From contig NZ_JANUXZ010000002.1 of assembly GCF_024834055.1 (NCBI RefSeq), positions 124,001 through 188,000 of the forward strand: 64,000 nucleotides of DNA. The letters are read 5' to 3'. The position numbers and the translations under genes were made by a program. Positions 1 through 10,090 of this stretch are shown here, piece after piece. The notes under the pieces were generated by a model, which saw only the letters and a list, made by a program, of their open reading frames with translations, was not told the DNA's origin and did no database searches. The stretch is from Corynebacterium sp. ES2730-CONJ. GTDB taxonomy: Bacteria; Actinomycetota; Actinomycetes; Mycobacteriales; Mycobacteriaceae. Each line of letters begins with the position of its first letter. Positions within the stretch are counted from its first letter, which is position 1.

Positions 1-16
1 GGTTGATCGAAGCCAC

Positions 17-1264
17 CTAGTCGCCTTGGCGACGTCGCAGCGTAGCTGCCAGAGCCCACACCACGATCGCGAGTGCTCCCAAACCTGCGCCCACGAGCGC
101 GGGCGAGGCATATCCATAACCTGCTGCAATAACCGCACCGCCCATCGAGGCGCCGGCCGCATTCGCAATATTAAGTGCGGAATGGTTTAAAGCACCGGCT
201 AAGGTTTTGGCTTTACCCGCCACATCCATGAGTCGGATCTGCAAACATGGTATGAGCGCAGAAGCGGAAGCGCCGATCACAGCGAAGTTGATAATAGCTG
301 GGATCATCCATGCACTTAAGGCGAAGAAGGACAGCAAGGAGAGCACGATCGCTACAAGGGTGACAAAAATTCCACCCTCTACACTCCAATCGCTCAGCCT
401 TCCACCAGCCCAGTTGCCCACGATCATTCCGACCCCGTAAATGCTTAAGACCAGCCAGATCATGGTTTCGGGAACCCCGGCGCGTTGAGTCATCGTCCAG
501 GATATATAGGTATAAACCGCAAACATACCGCCGAAACCAACAGCACCGATCATAAGTGATAGCCACACCTGCCCGCGCTTGAGGCTGCTCAGTTCTGCTA
601 GCGGTGAAGTAGGCAGCATCTTATTCATATGGGGCATCAGCAGCCACAAGGCCACAACCGTGATGAGCGAGATGACGGTAACGAATACATATGCGTTATA
701 CCAGCCATAGGCCACGCCGATTGCTTGCGCGAGTGGGACACCGATAAGGCTTGAGAGTGGGAAGCCCATACCAACAAAGGCAAGCGCTCGTCCGCGGTGT
801 CGCGGGTCCGCCATAGACGTAGTCACCAGGGCGGCGACTGAGAAGAAGGCGCCGTGCGGTAAGGCCGCAATAAAACGCGCTATAACTAAGACCTCAAAAC
901 TGGGCGATACGACGGTCATAGCGTTGCCTAAGGTGAAGGCTGCCATGAGAATGAGCACCAGTCGACGTCGCGGCATCATGCCGGTAAAGGCGGTGATAAG
1001 GGGAGCTCCCAGCACCACACCAAGGGCATAAGAAGAGATGATGAGGCTGGCTGTTCCTTCGGTCAGGTTGAAGGCCTCAGCTATATTGCGGAGCAGCCCC
1101 ATAGTGACAAATTCATTTACACCGATGGCAAACCCAGCAAGGCCGAGCGCGATCCATACAATAAGGCGCTGGCGTGTAGAGATCTCGTCTTGGCGGGGAA
1201 TCACTCGGCGCAGCGGCTTATGTGGCACGGTTCTTCTTTTCTCTTGAGCTGATTGGGTGGTCAC
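17..1264 (-). CDS. MFS transporter, AraJ-like DHA1 family
   Basis: The 415-residue product is a 12-helix major facilitator transporter, probably a proton-driven exporter in the cytoplasmic membrane. A basic cytoplasmic N-terminus precedes the first helix (IALGLAGFAIGVNEFVTMG). The family signature loop between helices 2 and 3 is present (MMPRRR), and PHGAFFSVAA in helix 5 is typical of AraJ/Cmx-like members. The start is a GTG without a clear Shine-Dalgarno sequence, so a leaderless transcript or another start is possible. It stands alone, divergent from the isocitrate dehydrogenase gene. The substrate cannot be read from sequence; drugs or sugars are exported by relatives. Confidence 0.85.
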   Translation of the reverse strand: MTTQSAQEKRRTVPHKPLRRVIPRQDEISTRQRLIVWIALGLAGFAIGVNEFVTMGLLRNIAEAFNLTEGTASLIISSYALGVVLGAPLITAFTGMMPRRRLVLILMAAFTLGNAMTVVSPSFEVLVIARFIAALPHGAFFSVAALVTTSMADPRHRGRALAFVGMGFPLSSLIGVPLAQAIGVAYGWYNAYVFVTVISLITVVALWLLMPHMNKMLPTSPLAELSSLKRGQVWLSLMIGAVGFGGMFAVYTYISWTMTQRAGVPETMIWLVLSIYGVGMIVGNWAGGRLSDWSVEGGIFVTLVAIVLSLLSFFALSAWMIPAIINFAVIGASASALIPCLQIRLMDVAGKAKTLAGALNHSALNIANAAGASMGGAVIAAGYGYASPALVGAGLGALAIVVWALAATLRRRQGD

Positions 1265-1587
1265 GTGAACTTAAGCTACCTGCTTCCTTTCCAGCCCGCA
1301 CCTTTGCCGGCTCGAAGGTGGTCAAAATAAAAGACGACCGCCCGCTGTGTCCTTCATTACTTTTCTGCACCTAATTTTTATATCCAGGCTCATCGGACTA
1401 TAGCCGCAATGCCCAAAGTTCCCGATAAGAGATCTTTACTGGTTCTACCCCCGAGAGTCCACGACAAACCTACAGCTAGATATATAAAGAAGGTGAGTTA
1501 ATCCACATAGATAACAAAATAGGTATTCTTGAGGAGAAAACCCTGAGTAGTTTACTAGCTCACATATCGACAAATCTAAGGAGACTG
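1265..1587. promoter_or_regulatory. Divergent intergenic region upstream of icd
   Basis: This 323-bp stretch separates the MFS gene from the isocitrate dehydrogenase gene and must hold both promoters. The only clear element is a Shine-Dalgarno AAGGAG at 1578-1583, four bases before the icd ATG. I see no convincing -35/-10 pair, riboswitch or hidden gene. Confidence 0.4.
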
Positions 1588-3807
1588 ATGTCAACGATTT
1601 TCTGGACCCGCACCGATGAGGCTCCACTTCTTGCCACTTATTCACTCGAGCCTGTGGTACGAGCTTTTACCAAGACAGCGGGCATCGACGTCGTCAGCAG
1701 CGATATCTCACTCGCGGGCCGCATCCTTGCCCAATTCCCAGATTATCTCGCTCCCGATCAGCGAGTGGATGATGCACTGGCAACTCTCGGACACCTCGCC
1801 ACCACTCCTGAAGCCACCATAATTAAACTCCCCAATATCTCTGCCTCTCTCCCCCAGCTCAAAGCCGCTATCAAGGAACTGCAGTCCCAGGGTTTCGAAC
1901 TCCCCGACTACCCCGATCATCCGGACAGTGATACCGATCGGGATATCCGCACCCGCTACGATGCGGTCAAGGGTTCGGCAGTCAACCCAGTACTACGCGA
2001 GGGCAATTCCGATCGCCGTGCGCCGCAAGCTGTTAAAAATTTCGTCAAGAAAAACCCGCACTATATGGGTACGTGGTCGGCTGATTCCAAGACCAATGTG
2101 GCCACCATGGAAGCTAATGATTTTCGCCATAATGAGAAATCCGTGGTCATCGAACAGGACGATACTTTAAAAATCCAGGTACGCACTAGCTCTGGGGACG
2201 TCGAGGTACTGCGCGAGGAACTTCCTGTTATCGCTGGTGAAGTCATCGATGCTACCTTTATGTCTGCACGGGCTCTCGATGAATTTCTTCTTGCTCAGGT
2301 AGCTCGAGCAAAAAAGGAGGGGGTCCTCTTCTCCATTCACCTTAAAGCCACCATGATGAAAGTCTCCGATCCGATTCTTTTTGGCCACGTCGTGCGGGCT
2401 TATTTCCACGACGTATTCGAACAATTCGGCGACGAACTTCTCGCCCATGGCCTGAATGGGGAAAATGGTCTAGCCGCTATTTACTCAGGCCTGGAGAACC
2501 TCGAGAATGGTCCCGAAATTAGGGCCGCATTCGACAAAGCTCTCGAATTGGGACCCGATGTAGCTATGGTCAATTCTCATAAGGGAATTACGAATTTGCA
2601 TATTCCTTCCGATGTCATTGTCGATGCCTCGATGCCAGCCATGATCCGCAGTGCAGGTCATATGTGGAATAGTAATGATGAAGAACAAGACGCCCTCGCG
2701 ATCATCCCTGATTCATCCTATGCGGGCGTTTACCAGTCGGTCATTGAAGATTGCAAGGCTCACGGCGCCTACGACCCCACCACCATGGGTACAGTTCCGA
2801 ACGTGGGATTGATGGCCCAAAAGGCCGAAGAGTACGGCTCCCATGACAAGACCTTTAGGATGTCAACATCGGGAACTGTGGAGGTTATCTCATCGTCGGG
2901 AGAAGTTCTCATCTCCCATGAAGTGGAAGCAGGTGATATCTGGCGAGCCTGCCAGACCAAAGATGCAGCCATTCGCGACTGGGTTCAGCTAGCTGTGGAA
3001 CGCGCCCGCATCTCCCACACTCCTGCTATATTCTGGCTCGACCCTGAGCGTGCCCATGACCGCGTGCTCACCGAACTCGTCAACACTTACCTATCCGAGC
3101 TCGATACCGATGGGCTCGATATCTCCATCGCCTCGCCCGTTGAGGCGGCCCGGATATCCGTCGAGCGTATACGCAGGGGCGAGGACACCATCTCGGTGAC
3201 TGGCAACGTATTGCGCGATTATAATACGGATCTCTTCCCTATCTTGGAGTTGGGTACCTCAGCGAAGATGCTCTCCATCGTCCCCCTGATGGCAGGTGGT
3301 GGCCTCTTCGAAACAGGGGCCGGCGGTTCCGCCCCGAAGCACGTTCAGCAGCTTCAAGAGGAGAATCACTTACGCTGGGACTCTCTCGGGGAATTCCTCG
3401 CACTCGCCGAGGCGCTGCGCCATATTGCCCGCACCACCGAGTCCACACCAGCGGCAGTGCTTGCCGACGCCCTCGATAAGGCCACCGAACGCCTCTTAGA
3501 AGATGGAAAATCGCCTTCGAGGAAGGTTCACGAAATTGATAATCGCGGCTCCCACTTCTTCCTCACCCTTTATTGGGCTGAGGAATTAGCTGCCCAAGAA
3601 TCTGATTCCGAGTTGCGCGAGATTTTCACCCCGGTAGCCCGCGAGCTCAAGGAGCACGCCGCAGAGATCGACGCTGCGCTCATCTCTCTCCAGGGTGATC
3701 CAGTAGATCTGGGGGGATACTACCAACCCGATGAGGCTACCCTGCAGTCGGTCATGCGCCCGGTAGCAAAATTTAACACCATTATCGATCGCCTCAACTT
3801 CTCATAA
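1588..3807 (+). CDS. icd: Monomeric NADP-dependent isocitrate dehydrogenase
   Basis: The enzyme oxidatively decarboxylates isocitrate to 2-oxoglutarate with NADP in the cytosolic TCA cycle. At 739 residues it has the length of the monomeric IDH family, which is unrelated in size to the ~400-residue dimeric enzymes. Recognisable family blocks include [14 protein letters not shown] near residue 130, SLKAT-like segments ([14 protein letters not shown]) near 250, and [16 protein letters not shown] and IIPDSSYAG between about 340 and 375. The ATG has an AAGGAG four bases upstream. It is a single-gene unit ending in a strong terminator. C. glutamicum also uses this monomeric form. Confidence 0.97.
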   Translation: MSTIFWTRTDEAPLLATYSLEPVVRAFTKTAGIDVVSSDISLAGRILAQFPDYLAPDQRVDDALATLGHLATTPEATIIKLPNISASLPQLKAAIKELQSQGFELPDYPDHPDSDTDRDIRTRYDAVKGSAVNPVLREGNSDRRAPQAVKNFVKKNPHYMGTWSADSKTNVATMEANDFRHNEKSVVIEQDDTLKIQVRTSSGDVEVLREELPVIAGEVIDATFMSARALDEFLLAQVARAKKEGVLFSIHLKATMMKVSDPILFGHVVRAYFHDVFEQFGDELLAHGLNGENGLAAIYSGLENLENGPEIRAAFDKALELGPDVAMVNSHKGITNLHIPSDVIVDASMPAMIRSAGHMWNSNDEEQDALAIIPDSSYAGVYQSVIEDCKAHGAYDPTTMGTVPNVGLMAQKAEEYGSHDKTFRMSTSGTVEVISSSGEVLISHEVEAGDIWRACQTKDAAIRDWVQLAVERARISHTPAIFWLDPERAHDRVLTELVNTYLSELDTDGLDISIASPVEAARISVERIRRGEDTISVTGNVLRDYNTDLFPILELGTSAKMLSIVPLMAGGGLFETGAGGSAPKHVQQLQEENHLRWDSLGEFLALAEALRHIARTTESTPAAVLADALDKATERLLEDGKSPSRKVHEIDNRGSHFFLTLYWAEELAAQESDSELREIFTPVARELKEHAAEIDAALISLQGDPVDLGGYYQPDEATLQSVMRPVAKFNTIIDRLNFS

Positions 3808-3815
3808 CCCATAAG

Positions 3816-3854
3816 ATAATGACCGCACCGATAGTCGGTGCGGTCATTATTTTG
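3816..3854 (+). terminator. Rho-independent terminator of icd
   Basis: Two perfect 16-bp arms (ATAATGACCGCACCGA and its complement) enclose a 3-base loop TAG and are followed by a T-rich tail. The T-run is on the plus strand, so it ends icd transcription; it lies just before the 3' end of the convergent heme operon. Confidence 0.9.
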
Positions 3855-3867
3855 GTCTATGTGGCGT

Positions 3868-4731
3868 CTAGAACGGCAGCATAATGCCGAAGCGGGGTGC
3901 GATTTCCTTCAGGAGGGCGATCAGTGCCCCAATAAAGGCAAGCGCACCAAAAATGGAGCCCACGATGATCTTCGTGCGATTTTCACTCGTGACGAGAGTT
4001 TCGCCGCCGTAGCTCTCTACCGGTTTATTCTCTCGATTAATCACGGTGAGATCGGGGCCGTCGAGAGCGACTCCAGGCTTATATGTATCAGAGAGGAAGG
4101 CCTGGGTGAAGCCTTCCAGCGTGGTGGCGGTGTCCTGGTTGATAAAGGAATAGCCACCTGCCTCTTTATCCACCAGTGGGGCAGCGAGAGTAAATTGAGC
4201 GAGGCGTACCTGTTGACCTGAAATCTGCTTCACACCATCTTTAATTTCACTTCCTGGGGCAGAGGAGAGATCCCCCTTTGTAATATGATCAGCTAGTACC
4301 GTCACATTTACTCCCTCCACGAGCAGGGTGATATTGCTCAGCTCGACGTCGAGAGACCAGGTGCGGTCGGCTTGCTGGTGCCCGAAGAAATGCACGCCGC
4401 CGTCAAATTTCAGTTCGCCGTTGCCGTCTCGATCGATAGAGGAGCGAGCCGGGTCGAGAGGGAATGAAAATTCATTGGCCTTATCCCCCGACAGCCGGGT
4501 AGCGGGACCTGTGACCTCAATCTTTCCCTGGGCGATGATCCCCTCGATATAACGCACCAAACTGCTCCGGAAACCCCACACAAAGGTGCCTTTAACAAGT
4601 GGTTGCGAACCATCTTGTTGCTTGACCACGGCCTCGGTTGCCGTAACTGCGGGCGCCACCACCACAGGAGACAATGCCATCATGGTCGCGGTGGTAACAC
4701 TTAGGAAGCGCTGGGAGGGTGAAAATGACAT
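3868..4731 (-). CDS. HtaA-domain heme-binding membrane-anchored protein
   Basis: The 287-residue protein has an N-terminal signal peptide (about residues 1-32), one HtaA domain and a C-terminal membrane anchor (about 258-282, IIVGSIFGALAFIGALIALL). Domain landmarks are WGF-x6-RYIEG, FFGHQ and DTYKPG. They supply the Tyr, His and Tyr at positions corresponding to those shown to matter for heme binding in C. diphtheriae HtaA. It is the last gene of the minus-strand heme operon, 34 bp after the preceding HtaA paralogue. It is the most divergent of the four HtaA proteins here and an extra copy relative to the C. diphtheriae htaA-hmuTUV-htaB-htaC arrangement. Confidence 0.85.
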   Translation of the reverse strand: MSFSPSQRFLSVTTATMMALSPVVVAPAVTATEAVVKQQDGSQPLVKGTFVWGFRSSLVRYIEGIIAQGKIEVTGPATRLSGDKANEFSFPLDPARSSIDRDGNGELKFDGGVHFFGHQQADRTWSLDVELSNITLLVEGVNVTVLADHITKGDLSSAPGSEIKDGVKQISGQQVRLAQFTLAAPLVDKEAGGYSFINQDTATTLEGFTQAFLSDTYKPGVALDGPDLTVINRENKPVESYGGETLVTSENRTKIIVGSIFGALAFIGALIALLKEIAPRFGIMLPF

Positions 4732-4765
4732 AGGGTGTCTATCCTTATAGTAGTAACGGGCGTTT

Positions 4766-5725
4766 TTAGAAGCGGATGAGGCCAGGAGCTAGCGCCTGCA
4801 GAGCTGCTGCGAGCAGTCCTACGACACCAACTATTGCCGCTATAACAATACCCACGATGGCGCCGACGCTAAGGGAGGATTCAGGGGTACTCGGATCGCT
4901 AGGGTTCGCGTCAAGCTTATCACCTGGCGCTGCGGGTAAGTTATCTTCATAGCCTAGAGAAGCGGTGCTCACTGTGTCGAGACATTGGGGCTGAACCTTA
5001 AGCTCAAGGGTGGCGTCGTCGAGCGGAGCCAGCTCATCGTACTGCCCAAGGAAAGCCGTATCGATTCCGCTTACCATGCCAGCCATAGTGCCAGGCTGCG
5101 GACGATAGTGCATCCCGGTGACCTTCATCGTTACAGTATTATTCTCTCCCATCACCCACGTGGACGCAGCACCGGCACCGAATTCTTGAGTCCCCACTTG
5201 GCGATTGCTACTGGTGAGATCGGACTTTTCGTACTCCGTCATCTCTTTTCCAGGGACATAATAGGAGATATAGCTAGAGCCGGCTGCTGCTTGCCCTCCT
5301 TCCACTTTGATATAGGGCGAACGAAGGGTGGTGGCCAACTTGCCCTCGTGAGCAGTGAAGTTAATCTGGGACTTCTTCGTACCTACGACAGCCTCAGAGA
5401 TCTTCAGCGAGCCATTCTCATCCAGGGTGCCCACTAACCGAGTGGTGGCTGGATCCACATCGAAAAAGAATTGGTACTCGCTGGACGTACGGCGAGCCGC
5501 ATTGTCACCGACCGCACCCTCGAGGGACCACCGCCCCTGTGCTGGGCCTTGAATATAACTGCGCCAGGTTTGCTTAATGCCCCACTTCAGCGTGCCTTTA
5601 CTGACAACAAAGCCAGGCTGGGTACACGTAGGCGACACCATTTCGGCACTGTGCGCATTTACGGGATTGAGTAGTGATGCGACCAAGGATGTGGCTGCAA
5701 CGAGGGCGATGCGGGTACGTGCCAT
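4766..5725 (-). CDS. HtaA-domain heme-binding membrane-anchored protein (HtaC-like position)
   Basis: This 319-residue protein has a signal peptide ending near the VNAHSA sequence, a single HtaA domain (WGIKQTWRSYIQG at about 48-60, FTAHEG near 127, FLGQYDE near 229) and a C-terminal transmembrane helix (about 287-312, VGAIVGIVIAAIVGVVGLLAA). The Tyr-His-Tyr heme-ligand landmarks are retained. Cysteines at the N-terminal TCTQPG and C-terminal PQCLD segments could form a disulfide. By position after the htaB-like gene it could correspond to htaC, but the name is uncertain. It should bind heme at the outer face of the membrane or cell wall. Confidence 0.85.
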   Translation of the reverse strand: MARTRIALVAATSLVASLLNPVNAHSAEMVSPTCTQPGFVVSKGTLKWGIKQTWRSYIQGPAQGRWSLEGAVGDNAARRTSSEYQFFFDVDPATTRLVGTLDENGSLKISEAVVGTKKSQINFTAHEGKLATTLRSPYIKVEGGQAAAGSSYISYYVPGKEMTEYEKSDLTSSNRQVGTQEFGAGAASTWVMGENNTVTMKVTGMHYRPQPGTMAGMVSGIDTAFLGQYDELAPLDDATLELKVQPQCLDTVSTASLGYEDNLPAAPGDKLDANPSDPSTPESSLSVGAIVGIVIAAIVGVVGLLAAALQALAPGLIRF

Positions 5726-5886
5726 AAGAACGTGAATCTCCTTTTAGTGCTAGGCGCAATGGGCGCGCCACAATTTCTACAGTTACTCTATATAGGCAAC
5801 CCTAAATTCTCAATACCTCCCACGAGTAGTCCCACTATAGGACCTCATCATTTTGCTGAGCATATTAAGGGCTAATCGCCCGTCTG

Positions 5887-7068
5887 CTACCCCTGATGTT
5901 CCAAGAGGAAAGGTCGGGCAATATCCACGAGCATCTTCCCCACCACCATAATGCTCGCCATAGCCGCGATCACCGCCAACATGGTCGACCACACCTGCCT
6001 GATGGACCCAAAGTCAGGGTCGGAACTCCCCTGTTGCTTGTTGTCAGCATTACTTGATTGGGAGGAATCTGCGGAAGGTTTTGGAGCATCGGAAGGACCC
6101 TGGGTGTCATCATTACTCGGATCCTCTGGCGCGATCTGCCCGACAGGCGACGTAGGGTTGAGCGTTTTAAGCGCCTCCACCATAGCGGGGCTTAATCGGG
6201 TGGGTTTGTTGCGACTATGTGCATACTCGGACGGAAGGCTTTCCTTGCTTAGGTCGCGGCGTAGAGTTGCTGCGGCTGTGGCATCCAAGCAGCGGGGCTG
6301 AACATCAAGGCTGACAGTAATATCGTCGAGTTCTGGCCTGTAGTCTTGGTTATAGGTACCGAGGAAGACAATATCGACTCCCTCTATGAATTGCTGCTGC
6401 TGCCCGTTGATCTCTCGAATTTGGGTGCCTGGCTGAGGTTTAATTCTCAGATTCTCGGCGCTAAGCGTTATTGTCATGGTGTCATCTGCACCAGGTTGAG
6501 AATTGTGGTGATAACTGAAGTCTCGGGAGGTCCCGAAGGTATCTTTACCTTCTACCCGATTAGCGGCAGTGCGATCCTCAGGCTGGTATCGCGTCATTGA
6601 TTTACCAGGAACATAGAAACCTTCATAGCTTGTTCCCGCCCGAACTTCGCCGTCGACAATGCGGATATAGGGCGAGAGGAATGTTGACGCTAGTGCTCCT
6701 TTATGGCCGGTGAAGCTTATTCCACCCGGTGCCGTTTCAATATCGGCAGAGTGAATGCTGCCATCAGGATTGAGAGCTAGGCGGCTCGTGGAGGGATCGA
6801 TGGGCATGCGGAACTGGAAATCCGCCGCAGATTTTAATGACCCGTTATCGGTCACATTGTCTGTGGTGCTCCAGTCGCCTTTAGCGATAGTGCCGGTAAT
6901 ATAGCTACGCCACGAGGTTTTGATTCCCCACGCTAATGTGCCGCCGGTAATAGACCAGCCTGGGTTCGCACAACTAATTACAGTCTCGGTGGGGGCGGAA
7001 TTCGCGATTGCAAGATTGTGGCTACACAGTGCTGCGGTTATGGCGGTAGCGGTCACAATGGTCTTCAT
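5887..7068 (-). CDS. htaB: HtaA-domain heme-binding protein, HtaB-like
   Basis: The 393-residue protein has a signal peptide (about 1-23), one HtaA domain (WGIKTSWRSYITG near 48-60, FTGHKG, SYEGFYVPGKSMTRY, FLGTYNQ), a long Pro/Ser/Asn-rich linker (about 310-350) and a C-terminal transmembrane segment. It directly follows hmuV in the operon, the place htaB occupies in C. diphtheriae, where HtaB binds heme and is thought to relay it from HtaA to HmuT. The linker would let the heme domain reach through the cell wall. The assignment rests on domain content and gene order. Confidence 0.85.
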   Translation of the reverse strand: MKTIVTATAITAALCSHNLAIANSAPTETVISCANPGWSITGGTLAWGIKTSWRSYITGTIAKGDWSTTDNVTDNGSLKSAADFQFRMPIDPSTSRLALNPDGSIHSADIETAPGGISFTGHKGALASTFLSPYIRIVDGEVRAGTSYEGFYVPGKSMTRYQPEDRTAANRVEGKDTFGTSRDFSYHHNSQPGADDTMTITLSAENLRIKPQPGTQIREINGQQQQFIEGVDIVFLGTYNQDYRPELDDITVSLDVQPRCLDATAAATLRRDLSKESLPSEYAHSRNKPTRLSPAMVEALKTLNPTSPVGQIAPEDPSNDDTQGPSDAPKPSADSSQSSNADNKQQGSSDPDFGSIRQVWSTMLAVIAAMASIMVVGKMLVDIARPFLLEHQG

Positions 7069-7110
7069 AATGGGCCCTCTCGGTCAGATCCGAAGGTAGA
7101 CGGGGATATC

Positions 7111-7914
7111 CTACTGCAGGAGGCTAATAAATTCAGTGGCAGATGGGGTATGGCAGCGGCGCTTGGGATGCACACTGATCACACCGTTATTGTGCGTGAC
7201 CTCAATGGGCCACCCGTAGATCGTGCTGAGGGTCTCAGCGGTATAGACGTCGTCCACCGACCCCATAGCCGCGATTGTACCGTTGGCTAGGCAAATAATC
7301 TTATCGCAGTAACTAGCGGCTGCGTTGAGGTCATGCAGCACCACCACCACTGCGACACCCGCCGCTCGAGCAATCGCTTGTACCAAACCTAGGACTTGTT
7401 CCTGATGCTTAATATCGAGTGCTGCAGTAGGTTCATCTAGCATGATGACAGGAGTTTGCTGCGCCAGCACCCGAGCGAGGGCAACGCGAGCACGTTCTCC
7501 TCCCGAAAGAGTAGCAATATCGCGTCCGGCGAGGTGGGATGTGTCAGTCGCACTCAATGCGGCATCAATAATGGCTTGATCGCGCGCCTCATATTCGCTT
7601 CCCTCCCACGGCCTGCGTCCCATGGCCACCACATCTCGCACTAAGAATTCGAAAGAGACGCTCACATCTTGGAGCATAACCGCGCGCCGTTGTGCAAGTT
7701 CCTTGCTGCTTGCCGACGCTGGGTCGACACCGGCGATATCCACCGTGCCTGTGCGCCGTTCAAGATCACCACAGAGAACAGCAAGCAGGGTCGACTTCCC
7801 CGCCCCATTAGGGCCAATAAGACCGGTGACATGGCCAGGTTCAGCGGTAAAGGATATATCGTTTAGAAGGGTGCGGCCGCCAAGATCGAGACTGATATGA
7901 GACGCTGAAATCAA
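7111..7914 (-). CDS. hmuV: Heme ABC transporter ATP-binding protein HmuV
   Basis: The 267-residue ATPase powers heme import through HmuU. It carries a Walker A (GLIGPNGAGKSTLL, about 32-45), the ABC signature LSGGERARV near 140, Walker B VIMLDEPTAAL near 160 and the switch histidine in VVLHDLN. It overlaps hmuU by 4 bp, indicating translational coupling. Length and motifs are those of the FecE/HmuV class. Confidence 0.95.
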   Translation of the reverse strand: MISASHISLDLGGRTLLNDISFTAEPGHVTGLIGPNGAGKSTLLAVLCGDLERRTGTVDIAGVDPASASSKELAQRRAVMLQDVSVSFEFLVRDVVAMGRRPWEGSEYEARDQAIIDAALSATDTSHLAGRDIATLSGGERARVALARVLAQQTPVIMLDEPTAALDIKHQEQVLGLVQAIARAAGVAVVVVLHDLNAAASYCDKIICLANGTIAAMGSVDDVYTAETLSTIYGWPIEVTHNNGVISVHPKRRCHTPSATEFISLLQ

Positions 7915-8984
7915 TGGAGCCCCTTTCTCATCATGCGGCGGAGCAGAATGAAGAATGTAGGGCCGCCGACAAAGGCAGTGAAAATACCGATGGGGAGATC
8001 GGCAAAGGCAATCATGGTGCGCGCTGAAACATCGGCAAAGCCGATCAGCGCTGCTCCAGCTGCAGCAGAGGTGGGGATTAAAATTTTATTCTCGGGACCT
8101 AAAATGGTGCGCAACACATGCGGAATAATGAGGCCAACAAACCCAATAAGACCTGCAAAAGCCACGGCTCCGGCGGTGAGGACAGTTGAGGCCCCGATCG
8201 CGATAATGCGCAGTGTCGCAACATTCACGCCCGTATGCCCCGCGGCGCGCTCGCCGAGCGCCAAGACATCCAGGGTGCGTCCCAAACGCAGAGCCATCAC
8301 CAGGCCGAGCAAGACTATGGGCGCGACCACGATTACGTGTTTCCACTGGGAGCCATTAAGTGAACCCATTTGCCAGAAAATGATCTGCTCTCGGTTGGCG
8401 GTTGGCGCAAGATAAACCATGAAGGAAATGATGGCTCCGCAGACCGCATTGATCGCGATCCCTGTCAATATCAGGTTCACGACCTGAACTTTCCCCTGGG
8501 ATCGAGCAAGTTGATAGATGACCACTGTCACGATAACAGCAGAGATAAAGGCCGCGAGCGGAACTGTGAAGGTGCCCAGGAGGTTGATATCAAAGACGAT
8601 GACGAGTCCCGCGCCCACACCGGCACCCGCAGTCACCCCAATAATGGAGGGTTCGGCTAGTGGATTGGCAAAAACGGCCTGCATGAGAGTTCCCGCGACC
8701 CCTAAGGCCGCACCAACGAGAAGCCCTAGCACGATACGTGGGAGCCTAATCTCCCATATCACGTTTCCAGCAAGATTATCTTGACCAGGTCCCGCTGCCA
8801 TCAGCGGTAGTACATCCTTCAACGGAATATAGAATTGGCCCAGGATAAGGGACAGTAAGGATGCGAGAATCACCAAGGCCAGCAGAATCACAGTGGTATA
8901 TTGTCGCCTCGTGCGCCTGCGGGCAAAGACTTCGTGGCCGCTCTCAGCAATAAGTGGTGCAGCCATATTATTGCTCGGGGGCAT
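7911..8984 (-). CDS. hmuU: Heme ABC transporter permease HmuU
   Basis: The 357-residue product is a FecCD-family permease with about ten membrane helices. The family segment WEIRLPRIVLGLLVGAALGVAG is present near 80-100, followed by NPLAEPSIIGVTAGAG and the C-terminal GLIGFVGLIIPHVLR coupling region that contacts the ATPase. The gene overlaps hmuT by 17 bp and hmuV by 4 bp. In C. diphtheriae this transporter moves heme from HmuT into the cytoplasm, where it is degraded for iron. Confidence 0.95.
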   Translation of the reverse strand: MPPSNNMAAPLIAESGHEVFARRRTRRQYTTVILLALVILASLLSLILGQFYIPLKDVLPLMAAGPGQDNLAGNVIWEIRLPRIVLGLLVGAALGVAGTLMQAVFANPLAEPSIIGVTAGAGVGAGLVIVFDINLLGTFTVPLAAFISAVIVTVVIYQLARSQGKVQVVNLILTGIAINAVCGAIISFMVYLAPTANREQIIFWQMGSLNGSQWKHVIVVAPIVLLGLVMALRLGRTLDVLALGERAAGHTGVNVATLRIIAIGASTVLTAGAVAFAGLIGFVGLIIPHVLRTILGPENKILIPTSAAAGAALIGFADVSARTMIAFADLPIGIFTAFVGGPTFFILLRRMMRKGLH

Positions 8985-10062
8985 AGATCGCCTTTGCCAA
9001 TCGCAGGAGAGTTTGTCCAGTTAGTGGGCCAAAGGCCAACGATTGTCCATCGGGAAGCGTGACAATACGGCGCTTTTTACCGGCGATCGTTTGTGCCACG
9101 CCAGGACGTTGCAGGAGTCCGTCAATGCCACCCGTGGACTCGAGACCACCGCTCATCATCACTATTACTTCGGGGTTAATTTTGGCTAAAGCTTCAGCGT
9201 TTGCAGGCTCCGCGTAGGACAGGTTGTACTCAGTACCAAGATCAATTCCCCCAACCCCCTCGATGAGGTCCTTGGCACCCGTGCCCTCACCCATAATGAA
9301 GAAAACACCACCGTTGCCGCGAGCATAGAGGAAGACCATTCGCATCGGCTCAGCAGGGATGAGCTCATCAATAGCGGCTTTATCTTTAGCAATTTCCGCC
9401 TCGGTGCGCCGCGCTAATTCTTCAGCTTCTTTATTAAGGCCAACGGTGGCACCGAGGGTCATAATATCTTCGGTGACAGATTCGATGGTGCGCGAGGGTT
9501 CCATCACCACCGTTGTAATCCCGGCGGCTCTAATTTGATCGATAGCATCGCGAGGCCCAATCGAATGATCCACGATGACGAGAGTGGGCTCCAGAGAAAG
9601 CACTGCCTCCACGTTAATAGTATGGCCACCTTGAGTGACCACGGGGAGATCAGCTAAGGACTCTTCGCTAGAGGAAATGGTGCGCCCAATAATATTGTCG
9701 CCCAAACCCAATCCTCGCAAGGTCTTGGTATAAGTTCCATAGAGATCAAGTGCCACAATTCGGGAGGTATCGGTGACTTCGACATCGTAGCCATCGGCAT
9801 CGGTTAATTCCACAGGAAGGTGTGGTTGCGCGGAGTCTGTGACGGGAACGATCTCATCGAAATCAGTAACCGCACTCACTCCCTCGAAACTTCGCGGATC
9901 GCTCAAGCTATGTGCCTCAGGAAGCTCCTGACGTAGAGCTGCGTTCGTGTCATAGGCACCTTGTACACCGCACCCAACCAATAGAACTGCTGCAAGGGGC
10001 CCGGCAAGGAGTGTGGAAAGACGATGCGATCGTGGGCGAGAATACTGGTCTGAAAAAATCAC
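8968..10062 (-). CDS. hmuT: Heme-binding lipoprotein HmuT
   Basis: The 364-residue substrate-binding protein has a lipobox (LLVGC, acylated Cys at about residue 31) and a periplasmic-binding-protein type III fold. Recognisable pieces are RIVALDLYGTYTKTLRGLGLGDNI, the PTLVIVDHS strand and the C-terminal PDGQSLAFGPLT block. It receives heme from the HtaA proteins and docks with HmuU. It follows htaA by 28 bp in the operon. The start at residue 1 gives a plausible lipoprotein signal with a rather long polar n-region. Confidence 0.95.
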   Translation of the reverse strand: MIFSDQYSRPRSHRLSTLLAGPLAAVLLVGCGVQGAYDTNAALRQELPEAHSLSDPRSFEGVSAVTDFDEIVPVTDSAQPHLPVELTDADGYDVEVTDTSRIVALDLYGTYTKTLRGLGLGDNIIGRTISSSEESLADLPVVTQGGHTINVEAVLSLEPTLVIVDHSIGPRDAIDQIRAAGITTVVMEPSRTIESVTEDIMTLGATVGLNKEAEELARRTEAEIAKDKAAIDELIPAEPMRMVFLYARGNGGVFFIMGEGTGAKDLIEGVGGIDLGTEYNLSYAEPANAEALAKINPEVIVMMSGGLESTGGIDGLLQRPGVAQTIAGKKRRIVTLPDGQSLAFGPLTGQTLLRLAKAIYAPEQ

Positions 10063-10090
10063 GTTATCTCCGTTGGTTGACTAAAAAATT

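Noticed and set aside
7018..7290. Plus-strand frame antisense to hmuV/htaB
   Set aside because: It is a shadow of two clear minus-strand genes.
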